This document shows, one piece after another, positions 35,233 to 47,470 of a stretch of DNA of 64,000 nucleotides. Each line of letters begins with the position of its first letter. Position 1 is the stretch's first letter. The notes beneath the pieces were generated by a model. It saw only the letters and a program-made list of their open reading frames with translations. It was not told where the DNA came from and ran no database searches. A program made the position numbers and the translations under genes. The stretch lies in contig CM055196.1 of NCBI GenBank assembly GCA_029224185.1, positions 19,928,509 through 19,992,508 of the forward strand. Direction: 5' to 3'. Source of the DNA: Karalla daura (taxonomy: Eukaryota; Chordata; Actinopteri; Chaetodontiformes; Leiognathidae).

Positions 35233-36518
35233 TGAGTGAGTGAGAGAGAGACAGTGCAGCAGCAGTAAAAACGTGACGCACAGGTAGAAATGGAAGAAAC
35301 TGTGGAGCTGCCTGGGTTCACTGTCGCAGAGGCTTGGATTTGTGTGTGTGTGTGTGTGTGTATGTGTGTGGGGAGGTGACGGTGAGGCTTTGTTTTTGTG
35401 TGATTGCTGTAGGCTGGTGACATTTTCTACTCATGTTCGAGGCTGCTGATGCCTGATAGGACATGGCTCAGGTTTTCCATCATTATCATGGATGATAGGA
35501 GGCGCGTGTGTGTGTGTTGTGTATTGATTTCAAACACAGTAACAGGAGAGACTGGAGCCCCTCTAATCCCACCGATACCTGCTGTTGTGATGTGTGTTTG
35601 TACCTTTGCAGCATCAAGGTTAGAGCTGAAATGCTGAGTCAGGTGATCAATGTGTGGATGGATGGGAAACAAATCTAGATTTTTGCTGCCCAAAGATGTA
35701 TACTGGATTCATCTCTACAGTCACTGCACATACTGTAGTAGAGGGCAACAATGCACAGTTAGGCACCTAATGAGACAGGCTGAAATGAGTCTAAATGAGT
35801 AAGGAGTACAATGAAGAGCACAGATTATAAACTATGCAACAGATAATTATGAAATATAAACATAATTATAACTATGGCTGTATTTGTACATGGGAAATAT
35901 GTACACGGTGGACATGATAAACAGAATATTCATGTTCAGAAGAGAAATATGAGAATATGCAGTATGTAGATGAGGGGTGGGCTCACTAGATTCAGCAACT
36001 AAATGTAAATAGTGTATGAATGGTTTGCTTTTATAATCTTTCATTTAGTAATAATTATTGTAATGTCTTAAAAGCAATGTGATCAGGAGTCTTTTAATCG
36101 TGGTCTTCAAGTGAGGACATGAGAACATGTCAGCTCCTCTACATATTCCTACTGTATTCAGGCTGAAAAAAGAAATAGCGTGTCTGTATGGTGTGGCTGC
36201 TGAACATGATGGCTGAAAGGCGTTGGAGCATCAGATGAACACCGTCTGCCGAGGTCGATTTGACTATTTGCTGTCCTTTATGTAAATCCAACGCTATCTC
36301 TGAGTTGAGGGCCAAAATGCAGCGAGAGACAGAGCGGGTCTGTTGCCCAGGCTTCAGTTGGAGCCCGGATCATTGTGAATTCTGTCAGCAGACGTGTTGA
36401 AACAGGCATGTGTGGTCTGGAGCAGACCAGACCGGCACAGTGGCCCCAGGGGGTCCCCCGTCCCAGAGCCCAGAAGCCTCAAGAGGCGGCCCACCCTCCC
36501 CCGTCCCTCCTCCTCCTT

Positions 36519-36519
36519 C

Positions 36520-36570
<51 letters not shown>
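36519..36570. repeat. (CT)n microsatellite
   Basis: About 26 CT units after a CTGTCTGT lead-in. Confidence 0.9.
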
Positions 36571-36573
<3 letters not shown>

Positions 36574-37759
36574 GGGTAACCGTGCAGGGAGGAAAATGAA
36601 GCCGGTGCAGGTGCTTCGTTTTTGAAAACTCAGGACAGACGCACGCTCTCACCTCCTCCCTCCTCCCTCGCCCACAGTCAGAGATGAAATCCCTCATTGC
36701 GCTGTCAAGTTTGCTGACATTAACATTTCATTCAGCTTATTATGTAAGTGGCAAAGCCCCCGGAGAGGAGGGCTGCAGGCCTCGCTGTGGCAGCATGCAG
36801 CTTAGAGATCAGCGAGTTTCTGTGTGTCGGCTGCTGACGTCACAGCGGCATCCACGCTGGATTTTCCTCCTGAGACGCAGCCAGAGTGAACAGCAGCCAG
36901 CGTGAGGAAGCTGCAGGAACTGGCTTTATCTTTACATCGCAGACGTCTGAGAAATGAAACCACTTCTGAGAGATACTGAAATGACCACACGGCTCTGAGC
37001 ATCCTCTCTTAGAAGCTTTCACATCTTCCGTCTGGTTTGGTTCATCTAGATGTAGACAAAAGTTTTTTTTTTTTTGCAGGCTTCGCTTGTAGTCTTTTTG
37101 GGAAATTGTATAGAACTGCTATGTTTTTATCCTAGCAAAATAGAGCAGCTTTGATGATCTGATCTCTTGACAGTTAGTTTATCCACAGATGAGTCTGAGT
37201 GTCTTTCCATGACGTCTGAGAAGCAGATTTCCAGTCAGAATTTCATAACAGTCTCGAGTCGGTTTGTGCTGACTCAGGCATGTAGAAGATGTGGATTTAT
37301 GTCGTACGGATGGATTGTGGGTGCAACAGAACCTCTCAGGTTTAGGTTCGGGAGAAGAAGGCTTTGGTTTCAGTTAAACGTTAACAATCACGCTGCGTCT
37401 CAAGTTTTTGTCCAAACCCACCATCTTTCCTGAGTGTTGCCAGCGGACTTTAGGCCACAAGGTTGAATATTTTTGCAGAAAAACAACAAAATAGCCAACT
37501 TCGTTTCACTATAAAACAGGATCCAGGAGGCATCAGGTTCCCTTTAAAAACCTGTTGAACCGTACAATCACGTCGTCTCCAGGAGACGGCGGGAGAGGCA
37601 GCCGAACTCGTCCATTTGGAGAAACATTTGTCTCAGATTGAATGTTTATGGTCGACGTGGCTTTGATATTAATTTCCAAAGTAGAAACAGATGGCCTCTA
37701 TGATATCACTACCGATATCCAATCCCTTTCCTGACAGATTTATCATAATCTACAGGCTC

Positions 37760-37819
37760 TGATGATGATGATGATGTTGATGATGATGATGATGATGATG
37801 ATGGTGATGGTGATGATGT
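37760..37819. repeat. (GAT)n trinucleotide repeat
   Basis: About 20 GAT/GGT triplets with few interruptions. Confidence 0.9.
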
Positions 37820-38365
37820 CCGTATCAGATCAAGGATGTAAGCTGGTCAGCAGATTTAGGGCGGTGCCAAAGAGCTCATCTACTCTAAACAAGCAGCAGA
37901 AATCACATTGTTGAAGGCTTTAGAAAGATGTTTTTGTTGTTGTGAAGTGTCGTTGGTTGCCACTGGATCCCGGCGTCCTTGCTTCAACGGTAGAATCGTG
38001 CTCGAACCTGCTGCCGGAGGCTGCGTTGTAAGACAACACCAGGATGAGGTCAACGTTTCACATACCGTGTCAGCTATATGCATCTCTAAGCAGGTGTATT
38101 TATAGAGAGCGCCACAATAGCAGAGGAGGCGGCGGCGCTGTGTGTGGGGCATCTTAAATAGCTGCTGTCTTTGTCTCCTACGCAGACGAGACGAGGGAGA
38201 CGACACGACAGGACAGTTGTCGGGTTTCTGCCCTCGTCCTCTGCCTCTGTCTGAGGAGATTGAAGCCGCACATCTCAGAGATGTTTTGTTTTAAATCTTG
38301 TTAAATCTTGTTTCATTTTTCTCATATCAACTGTTGTTTGCCGGGAGGAATTCCCATCAAATCTG

Positions 38366-38641
38366 TCATATAGATTTGTCGTAAATTCTAGGATTTTGAG
38401 GCTTCATTGTGAGTTCCTCAACCTTCATCATATCATTTATGGAGCTGAAGCTGGTCCAGTTCATTCTAACTGAGGCCTCCATCATTTCCATGATGAGGCA
38501 TTGGCTAATTTTTGACATTTGAATGATAAACCGAGAGATATTTATATTTTTCTTGTTGTCAAGGCATTCCAGGAAATCCCGAAACATCAATGAATAGACC
38601 TTTTCAACAAGTTTAATCTCTGTATCCACATCCTGATACAT
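38366..38641 (-). CDS. Orphan open frame of 91 codons, unrecognised
   Basis: ATG (context A at -3) to TGA. It reads MYQDVDTEIKLVEKVYSLMF and later MEMMEASVRMNWTSF, a composition that looks helical and protein-like. A CpG-rich patch lies just upstream on the minus strand. No family is recognised and no splice partner is seen. It could equally be a conserved non-coding element that is open by chance. Confidence 0.15.
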   Translation of the reverse strand: MYQDVDTEIKLVEKVYSLMFRDFLECLDNKKNINISRFIIQMSKISQCLIMEMMEASVRMNWTSFSSINDMMKVEELTMKPQNPRIYDKSI

Positions 38642-41424
38642 CTTCTGCTCCTGTGCCGCGGGGCACGGCGGCTCGCTGGCGTGCCAAACACATATTAATC
38701 CACAGCTGAAAATATCCAGAAGAAATGCACAGTTTACTTCTCTGTGAATAATGTTTGCTAAAAACCACAGCTCCTGACTGTTTTAGGAAAAACTGAGCCT
38801 TTTCTGTTGAGGGAAGATACATTCTTGAGCTGTTTTGAAAGAAATAAAGGCACCAAGTGTTGTTGGTTTTGATGTCTCCATGGGATTAATTGGCCTCGCG
38901 ACAGAGAGACTGTCGTCGATGCAGAAAAACATTCCCCTAGAAATGAAGAATGTGACATGAGCAGCTCTTGTGAATTTCGCTCATGTTCTCTGACCGCAGG
39001 CAGCCACATTTGTTCTCAACATGTTGAGGAGAATCAGGCTTTTTAACATCTGAAAATGATCCCGTGTACTTCCTGAGGATCGATACAGTCCGTACGGAGG
39101 AACCGTGACTGACCCGAGACACTCCTGCTGCACTCGGTGACCTCCGACCTCGGACTACCCTGTTACCAGGTGCCCTGCATCTTATTAATCGCAATCCAAA
39201 GTAGAGAACAGGTCTCTGCAGACACATCTGCACATCTTTTAAAGGCTTCATCCATAGCTGAGGTTAATTCACCGACGTGTTATCTTTCACATGTTCTTTA
39301 GAGATGAGCGCGTCCAGACAACCGGCTCGAAATCTTATGTCTCCCTGTCTCGCAGCATTAAAATCGCTTTCACGTTCTCCACGGTTAATCAAAGCTACGG
39401 CTGTGGAGTAATGTGCGTCTCTGCCGCCGATTGTTAGCATGATGCCGCGAGTCTTTTTGATTCCGACGTGGCGTGATTCTTGGCGGAGCGCCGCTGTTTG
39501 TTATTCCTTCAGCCGCTCAAAGCCGGGGCCCGCTGCGAATTTCTGCATCCATTATCGTCTCTCACATCTCCGTGTTATTTGTTTAACCTCATTCTATGGC
39601 TGTCGCCGTGTTTTAGAAAGCAGCGGTAAAGAAAAGGAGAAAAAAAAAAGAAAGAGTTGTGGGTTTTGCTGCTGGTTGTTTTCGGGGTGAGGGAAACTGG
39701 AGTTGCTTGATTGTGTTTCTTGCCACAGGCGGCAGCTGGCAGGGGCACGGATCAGTCCCCTGGCACTGCCCGGGGCAGAGAGCAGCCAGCAGCTCTGCCT
39801 CGCTCGGCTGATCACAGATGGAGAGACGGGAACAGGAAGTTTGACAGGGAGCAGCGACGATGAAGAGGGAACGTCGGCATGAACGCGTGTGGAGCGATGC
39901 GCTTTAAATCAGACGTCCAACAGGTCTCGGCTGCAGATCTGCTGCATTCACAGCATCAGCAGTCTGGGAGAACCTTTTCTGGGTTTCTCCACTGCTGAAA
40001 TGCCTAAACTGCAGCTGCGTTCACAATGCGTATTCACAGGAACTCCAGGAACTACCCAGTGGGGAGAGATCACAGGAACTAAGCACCAATCGGACCTCTG
40101 CCGTGATGTCACGCCCTGCGTCTGTGGCTAATGCTAACATCCACGGCTGGAGGAGGCCAGCGGTCAGGAATGTGAGCATCACACAGTTTGCTAGTCTTCT
40201 GGTTTGCATCACTGCGGTTGCTGTCGGCCTGTGGTAAAATATTAACTGTCCAGATGTACGAGGACCACTACACATGGGCATTGATGCTCAGATTTTATTT
40301 ATGAAGGTAAAAGGTGCAGCTGAGAAGCTCAATGCGGTTCTATGACTCAATTTCTGCTCTATTTGGTTTCAATGGGCTTCTGTGCCAAACTGATACTGTG
40401 TCAGATTTGGAAAATTGAATCAGCGTTATCTGATCTTTATTTATTTGGCAGAGGGAAACCAGCTATGAGCACATTCTCACCTATTATGTGATCTGTTTGC
40501 ATCAATCCGTTATCTTACCCTCTTTGCACCTTAATAATGTGGCATGGGAAATGTCTTGTAAATTCTGCTCTAAGGTGACCTGCAAGCCTCTGCTAGTTTC
40601 TGTCTCAGCAGGTAATAATGAATGAAAATAATCAAAACAATTACTTTAAAATGATAAGATGCGGATGGAAGGCTGTGTTTCACCAGGAGCAGAGTTTTTA
40701 GCGGTCATTTTTTCCTGTTCCAGGATAACCTCTGGGTCCATTCAACCCCTGCATGATCAGCTGACATATTTTGCAATGTGCTATTTCTGTAGCGATGTTG
40801 CCATGTTCCTGGGTGTGTGCAATCGCCAAAAGAAGAAAAAAAAAAAGAAAAAAGCTTGTGTTGTTGTTTAAACCCTTCCCTTTAAGTGTTCCCACTTTAT
40901 CTCCTTCTCTCTGTCGTCTTGTGGGTGGTTTAGTGTTCAGAGCCCATCCACATGATCCACATGACCCCGGCCAGACCGTTAAGCCAGTAGTCATCTGCCC
41001 CACTGACGCGTCTTTGATCAGGCCTTTGAATCCCCCGAAAGCCTCGAGGCTGACACTCAGAGGTCTGCAGAGCCGGGCTGAACACGGGGAATTCCCCGGC
41101 AGCGATCGATGGATTGTTACATTAATCACTTTGTTTACCGTCACTGTCAGTGTTTTGCCAAGAACGTGAGCAAAACGGCTGGAGGAACCCCGAGGATACA
41201 AAGGCAGGAGGCCTGGAGGATGCGAGGCACAAAGAAGTGAAACGTCTCAATTATAACAAGAGGAGGAAGCTCTGATCAGCTGTGATTTGTGTCAGTTTAG
41301 GAGATGAGAAGGCGCGCTTGTAGTGCCCGAGACCAGGACTTGACTCAGGCACGTACATTCGCCACATTCAGATTCCTAAATTAGAGACGAGGACTTAGAT
41401 GTCATCAGACTTTATTCACTGTGG

Positions 41425-41585
41425 TCACCTTATGATAGGGGTCTGCTGGAGCCTGTTCCAGCACTCACAGGGTGAGAGGCAGAGAATCACGACAATTTAG
41501 CATCTCCAATCGGCCTGATCTAATCTAACCATGCGGACACTGGGGCTTAAACCTTAGACCTGGGAGGTGACAGTGCTGCACATGT
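41425..41585 (-). mobile_element. SINE-type repeat fragment, reverse orientation
   Basis: On plus it reads GGAGCCTGTTCCAGC, GGGTGAGAGGCAGAG, GACAATTTAGCATCTCCAAT and ends ACCTGGGAGGTGACAGTGCTG. This is the reverse order of the phrases in the 9098-9420 element, with an internal deletion. Confidence 0.55.
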
Positions 41586-41870
41586 GTTCTATTTGGCATC
41601 TTCAAAGGTCACAGCTGTGTCATTTGTGTTGGACCGGACTCGAATTTTTCCTCAATGACTCAAATTCCGACATTGGGGACTGGAGCTCGGCCTGCAGGCT
41701 GCATGCGGGCATGCTTCGGGCTTCTTTCCGGTGCGTCCAGGAGGTCTGCTGGTGTTGTTTTTTGCTCCGCTGCAGATGCTGACGTCTGCACTGTTTGCCT
41801 GACTGTGCTGGCAGCAGATTGATGGAGCGGCCCCTCAGATTGACAGATCTGGGCTCAGTCAGCCAGCCAC

Positions 41871-41889
41871 CCCCCCCCCCCCCCCCCCC
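41871..41889. repeat. Poly-C run
   Basis: Nineteen consecutive C. The length in the assembly may be unreliable. Confidence 0.9.
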
Positions 41890-42286
41890 ACCTCGGAGCC
41901 AGAGGAAAAGCCCCTGTATAGTGAATCGTAGTAAGGAAAACTCTCGCCCCCTCCTCAACCCCTGTCTGCAATTAGCGCTGTGTCATTTTGGGCTTCTCGG
42001 GCAGCCGATAGAGCCGCATGTCCCTCACGTCTGTGTTGCGGCTCTTAAATATCTCTGACAGCGTGCCTGCTCTGCTCAGGGCTCAGGATGGCTGCGTTGC
42101 TCAGCGCCTGTGTCACTTCCTCCCTCCCAGCTGAATTACTGTCTTTAATAAGCGCCTGTCGCATACTTGTGCCGTCTGTGCCGTCGGTCGGTTGTGCGAG
42201 TGGCGTCTGGTCCCGGTCGGCGTGCAGCGGCTGCGGGTTTGGGAGGCGTAGCCAGATGACGCCCTGGCGGAGAGCGCTGGCAGCCG

Positions 42287-42371
42287 ACACACACACACTC
42301 ACACACACACACACACTCACACATACTCACAGACACACACGCGAGAGAGAGAGAGACAGAGAGAGAGAGAG
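42287..42371. repeat. CA then GA compound microsatellite
   Basis: Interrupted CA/CTCA units (42287-42340) pass into GA/GACA units (42343-42371). Confidence 0.85.
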
Positions 42372-42479
42372 GAATTTGAATACATGCACGACAGGCAGGC
42401 AAGATGAGCGTGTGACCTACTGTCTGCCACTGCTTTGTTGCAGTATGCAGTATGCTGCTTGCAGTGTGTGTGTATATCT

Positions 42480-42519
<40 letters not shown>
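42480..42519. repeat. (TG)n microsatellite
   Basis: Twenty TG units, about 140 bases after the CA part of the preceding compound repeat and complementary to it. Confidence 0.9.
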
Positions 42520-42520
<1 letters not shown>

Positions 42521-43841
42521 TACACACATGCCCACAGACAGACAGTGGTGGCCAGAGCCAGAACAAAGCAGTCTGCGACCGGAGGACTGGGGTGTGGCTC
42601 TCAGTTTGATGAAGTCGGATCTCTCAATACTCGAGTGCGTATTTTTAGGTGCATCTGCGAGTCGAGCCTCAGTGTTTAGTGAAAACTGACAGAATCGTGT
42701 CACGTCGGGCACCAAAAGGATGGATGCTTTGTCACATCCTGTCTGCCTGCTCTGTCCTGACTGAGGACTGGATTTTATGGATTTTTCTGCAGCTGTTTCT
42801 TTGTTTAACTGGACGTTGTCTTGTTTCTGTTTTGCTGGACCTGTAAAGCTTAGTCATTGTGCCAAGGTTGTCTGAAAGTTGTCCCGTCCTGGAGACTGTC
42901 CTACTTCGGTGCACAACTTCTAAAATGGGACGACACAATACGAATATAGCAGGTAGCAGCCGGCGGATCGCTTTCTCCTCTGTCTAACGTCCTTGTGCTT
43001 TTGTCTCTGGCGTATCTTCGAATTGTGGATTTTGAGGTTGAGCGAGATGCTGAACTCGGTGAAAGTTTCCTGTGGATCGCAGTGGCGGCTAATTTGCCTG
43101 AAATGTAAATAACTATTATCTCATCATAGTTAAATGTTTTGAAAGTGACGTATTTCCCATTAGACAAAACAATACGGATCCAGAGGAGCCATTTTTACAC
43201 CATAGCTAGTTTTTTTTTAAGCTTTGTTGTATTTGTCATAGTTGGGGAGTGAAGCTGTTTCCAGCCTCTCAGATAGAAGCAAAATGAGGAATGATTTAGT
43301 TGGATGATGAATGTGAGGATTAAGTCTCAATACATAGTAAAAAACATGAAAGAAACCCTAAAATAATCTTTATATCCCTGATCAGGATTGTAAACAGCTC
43401 ATTTCCATCTTGTCAAGGTCCTCAAACACTTAATATAACAACAAAGGAATACTATTTGCACCACTCTTTGATGTTTTTCTGTGCTAATAAAGCAAATTAG
43501 AGCTGAAGCAATGCATTCATTAAACCCAACAGACAGACATTTGCAGTGGGTCAGTCACAGATTTGGCAATTTATATGACCATGAGTGGAAAGCTTTTTGG
43601 GCCATTTTCAGGACAAAAATGAGTGACAAAGCATGACGAGACCGGAAGCATCGCTCACTCTGCATCACTGTCTGCACTCGCACGTCCAGAGCCTCGGCTC
43701 GTTTCTGCTCCCAACAAATAAACACAATAAAGACCAACAGTAGCTGTGGTTGCAGTGTCGTGCACGTAATCCTGGCTCCTTGTTCCTGTTTCCATCCTCA
43801 TTGTGCGAATGGTAATGAAGTAGCTGGAAGATGCAGACAGC

Positions 43842-43844
<3 letters not shown>

Positions 43845-43880
<36 letters not shown>
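43845..43880. repeat. (CA)n microsatellite
   Basis: About 18 CA units. A CT tract (44011-44038) and CACTCACT-like units follow within 150 bases. Confidence 0.9.
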
Positions 43881-43883
<3 letters not shown>

Positions 43884-44003
43884 TTTTACAGCAGAGGCTC
43901 AAAGCTGCGTCCTTCCTCCTTCCTGACCACTTACTTACTCATTCACTCCCTCATTCAGTCACTCACTCACTCTGTCAGACAAGCAGCAGTTGCTAGGAGC
44001 CGA

Positions 44004-44040
<37 letters not shown>

Positions 44041-44443
44041 CTTCCTCTGGAACAAGCAGCCACTCGGTAACAATAAGAGGTCACGACAGACGCGTTGTTA
44101 TGTGTTTATGAAGCATCAGGTAGGAAAAATTCTTCTTTTATTACCTGTGAAACCTAAACAATAGAGGCTTTAACTCTGACGATTCGTCACCTTAAACATA
44201 ACCAGACTTAGCAATTATTACAATTTCTAGCTTGAGTTGCTTGGTTGACGATTGAAAAAAAGAAAAAAACAAATTCAGTCTTGTCCTAAGTTAGAGGGAG
44301 CAGCAGAATTATGAGAATGATTAGAGAATTAAATTGTATTCAATTAAACATTAACAGTCTGCTCACCTTTCTTTCTTCTTTCTTTCAAATGGTATTTTAC
44401 TGGTTTTACAATTTACTGGTCTCTGCTTCTTATTTGCTGCGTA

Positions 44444-44666
44444 GTCTATCTCACTGAACGGGTTGACTTTGGGATTTTTCAAATTTTGACCGAAAATGAG
44501 AGTCAGCGCAAGGTCTATGGACATTTTTCAAATTTTTTGACTTCTTATACATCAGGTGATTCAGTTGAAGAGGATTCTCATGATTGGATTTTCCCATCTT
44601 CAGATAGTAATTTAATATATTCGGCTCTTGGACCGTTGGTGGAGGAATTTGAAGAATTTCAAAGGT
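44444..44666 (+). CDS. Possible orphan exon, unrecognised
   Basis: A frame open from an acceptor-like GCTGCGTAG (ending 44443) to a donor-like CAAAG|GTCAGT at 44667. It contains the acidic stretch SGDSVEEDSHDWIFPSS and ends EEFEEFQ. Codons are AT-rich and I recognise no family. It may be a chance frame or a decayed element. Confidence 0.15.
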
Positions 44667-45096
44667 CAGTTTTCATGCTTCAGGAGAAAATATGGATCGG
44701 GGGAAACTGCTGGTTGAAGCCTCGACGGACAGGCGCGCACGCCGAGATGTGATAGAAGTACATGATGTACCGACATGGGGCAATAAAAGCAGCGGAGACA
44801 CAGATAAGGATGGTGATGTGTGGTGGCGCAGTGGCAGCTGTGGCGTTAATGAAAAGCTGTGTTTCCTCAGCGGAGCGGTGGGACGCAGCGCTGCAGCCTC
44901 CTCTGGAACAATGATGAAAGCCGCTGCTGGAGAAACCAAGCACGCACCGAGCCCTGCCATTGGTCGGGATCCAACGAGGGGAGGCCAACGATTGGCTCGT
45001 GGTTTAAGAGGAGCTGCGATGTGGTTGGCTGTTGTCACGGTGCTGAGAGGTCTCACAGGAGTGTGTGTGTGAAGCTGGTTTATGATGGTGACAGTG

Positions 45097-45098
<2 letters not shown>

Positions 45099-45176
<78 letters not shown>
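45099..45176. repeat. (TG)n microsatellite, left arm of an inverted pair
   Basis: About 39 TG units, facing a CA tract at 45310-45379. Confidence 0.95.
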
Positions 45177-45177
<1 letters not shown>

Positions 45178-45306
45178 TGTGAGTGATTAAAAAGCGTAGG
45201 TCAAGGTGAGCCCAGTGGGGTTTAATTTAGTCAGAAGAGGGTGTGAGAAGTCGCCCGCTGTGCTGCAGGAGTGTGAATGAAGGGTCTTTGAGTCACGACA
45301 CACTCT

Positions 45307-45309
<3 letters not shown>

Positions 45310-45379
<70 letters not shown>
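45310..45379. repeat. (CA)n microsatellite, right arm of an inverted pair
   Basis: About 35 CA units, complementary to the TG tract that ends 133 bases upstream. Confidence 0.95.
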
Positions 45380-45383
<4 letters not shown>

Positions 45384-46135
45384 TGCACAGGCACACTCTT
45401 TCATTCAGCCTTAGAGATCAGGTTTATGTGTGACCTGTTAATAAAATCAAAAATTTTCACTCAAATTGAATAAGTAGGCGTTTCTCTGCCTTGTCAGAGG
45501 TTGCTAACACAGTTTGCCACAGTTTTTTGTGGTGAACCCTTGTTCAAGTTAAATCATTGAAATATATATATGTATATTCACAGCAATGTTTTTAAGACTT
45601 GATTGCTTTGCTAGTTTGTCTACAGTTTAGGTTAAATTTAACACTCTCATGTTTCAATCTGACCTGGTCTGACGGTTCTGACTCATCTTGTCTGACTGGA
45701 GTCTTCCTGTGTAACGTTCACTTCCCCAGTTCATCACGATCATGGGCTTCCTTTACTGCACATCTCCTCCCGCTGACAGGCGACCTTAGGTATAAATCAG
45801 CTCCTGATCCAGGAGGGTCCAATGACTTCATTTTCAATTTAATTGGCCAGTTATTTATGCGATTCACTGATTAACTAAACATCTATTAAATGTCCTGTTA
45901 ACCATGAAATTGGCATTTGGCTCTTTCCAAAAAGCCACGCTGATGTCGATGGGTGAAAGACAGCAGCTTTCATCTAACAATGGCACAAAGACAGAGAGGC
46001 TGAAACTTCGGCTCCTTCGCTCGATAAATGTTCTGAACAATTAAAATATAAATCGGCTTAATGGTTAATTTTCAGTTGACTCCAAAATTAATGACATTTG
46101 CTCTTAAGCTGCTGATTTAAACATGTTTTGTGTGT

Positions 46136-46138
<3 letters not shown>

Positions 46139-46208
<70 letters not shown>
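46139..46208. repeat. (TG)n microsatellite
   Basis: About 35 TG units, directly followed by AT-rich sequence with TAAT-type motifs. Confidence 0.9.
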
Positions 46209-46210
<2 letters not shown>

Positions 46211-47344
46211 TGGCTTGTATGGAATACAAATCTCATTAGTGCGCTCATTAATACGAGCCTGTTAAAATGAGTGGCAGCCTCAGTTCTGACCTTCTAATCA
46301 TCATATAGCTCATTCATCTCAGTTTGTCAGCTCCCACTGTGATCGTGTGATTTGTGTGCTCAACGCACACTCGTGTGAGGGGTGCTGGGAGACCAGCTCT
46401 TCCTGCCAACAGATAAAAGGAAAGGGAAAGAGGTGTCACTACTAAGTCATACCTGTCACTTTCGGCAGTGGCTGTGGTTTCTCAGCTCTGGTTTCTTCAG
46501 AAAACGCAGCCAAAACTGACGTCAGATTGAAATTTGTTGGAGATTTCCGTGATGGCGATTGGGGGAAATGTAAAATCTCCCCTTTAAGTCTGCTCCGTGC
46601 ATGTGGGTCTGACTGACAGTTGATTAGGTGGTGGAGACGGAGCAGCTGCTGCCAGAGAGAAAACAATCAGCCAGGAACACACTGGCCTCTAAGTGGATTT
46701 GGTGGCTGGAAGGGAGAGAGGGGGAGGGGCGATGTCTGTGTCTACATCGCCTGGTGGACTCTGTGTGTGTGTGTGTGTGTGATTAGATGTGCCTTTTGTT
46801 TTCAGCGTGTGCATGTGTGTGCATGTGTGTGTATGTGTGTGTCTGTGTGTGATGGCAGTTTGGATGCAGTGTGTTGGACGTGTGTCGGGAGGCTCGTGTG
46901 TGCGCGTACAGTGAAATTTTAATCATCCATGTGTGGAAACTGGGTCGTTCCAGCAAATTAATACGATACGGTCAAGAAGTGGAACATTTTAGCAGAAAAC
47001 ATGAAACACTGGCCTGCAGCGGAGGGAGTGCAAAATGTGCATAAGTGATGATGTTAGCGGTTAAATATCCTCAGTTTATGTTACGCTGACAGGTGTTGCT
47101 GTCTCATGCTTTTTAAATCAACGACGGCCAAGCAACAAAAAAAGTCACAAGCTGCCAAAACGCTCTCTGACATGGTTTCAGCAAAGGCTGAACATGCTGA
47201 TGTTAATTTGACATGTTTCAGATTGCATTAGGTTGAACCTGTTCACCTAATGAAGTTTCCAGAATGTGCATTTGACAGAATATGATGAGTCATACCATTA
47301 ATGAGGTGATCAAATTCCACCAGGCCGGATCAATGGCTTGTTTG

Positions 47345-47470
47345 GAGACTCTAAATTGTCCCTAGGTGTGAGTGTGTGTGGCGATCTGTCTGAGGTGTAT
47401 TATCTGGCTTTGCCATACATGAGCTGGCACCAGCAGACACACAGGTGCAGAGATAATGGATGGATGGACG
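47345..47470 (+). mobile_element. SINE-type repeat 3' fragment
   Basis: GGAGACTCTAAATTGTCCCT, TGAGTGTGTGTGGCGATCTG and a GCTGGCACCAGCAG core, ending GATAATGGATGGATGGA. These are the 3' part of the same family, with its characteristic ATGGATGGA tail. Confidence 0.5.

Noticed and set aside
40698..41201. Minus-strand open frame of 167 codons
   Set aside because: It includes a poly-A/G-derived stretch and no recognisable domain or splice context. A chance frame is the simpler reading.
42088..42609. Plus-strand open frame of 173 codons
   Set aside because: Its middle is CA/GA/TG repeat translation. The first 60 residues show no family resemblance and there is no splice partner.
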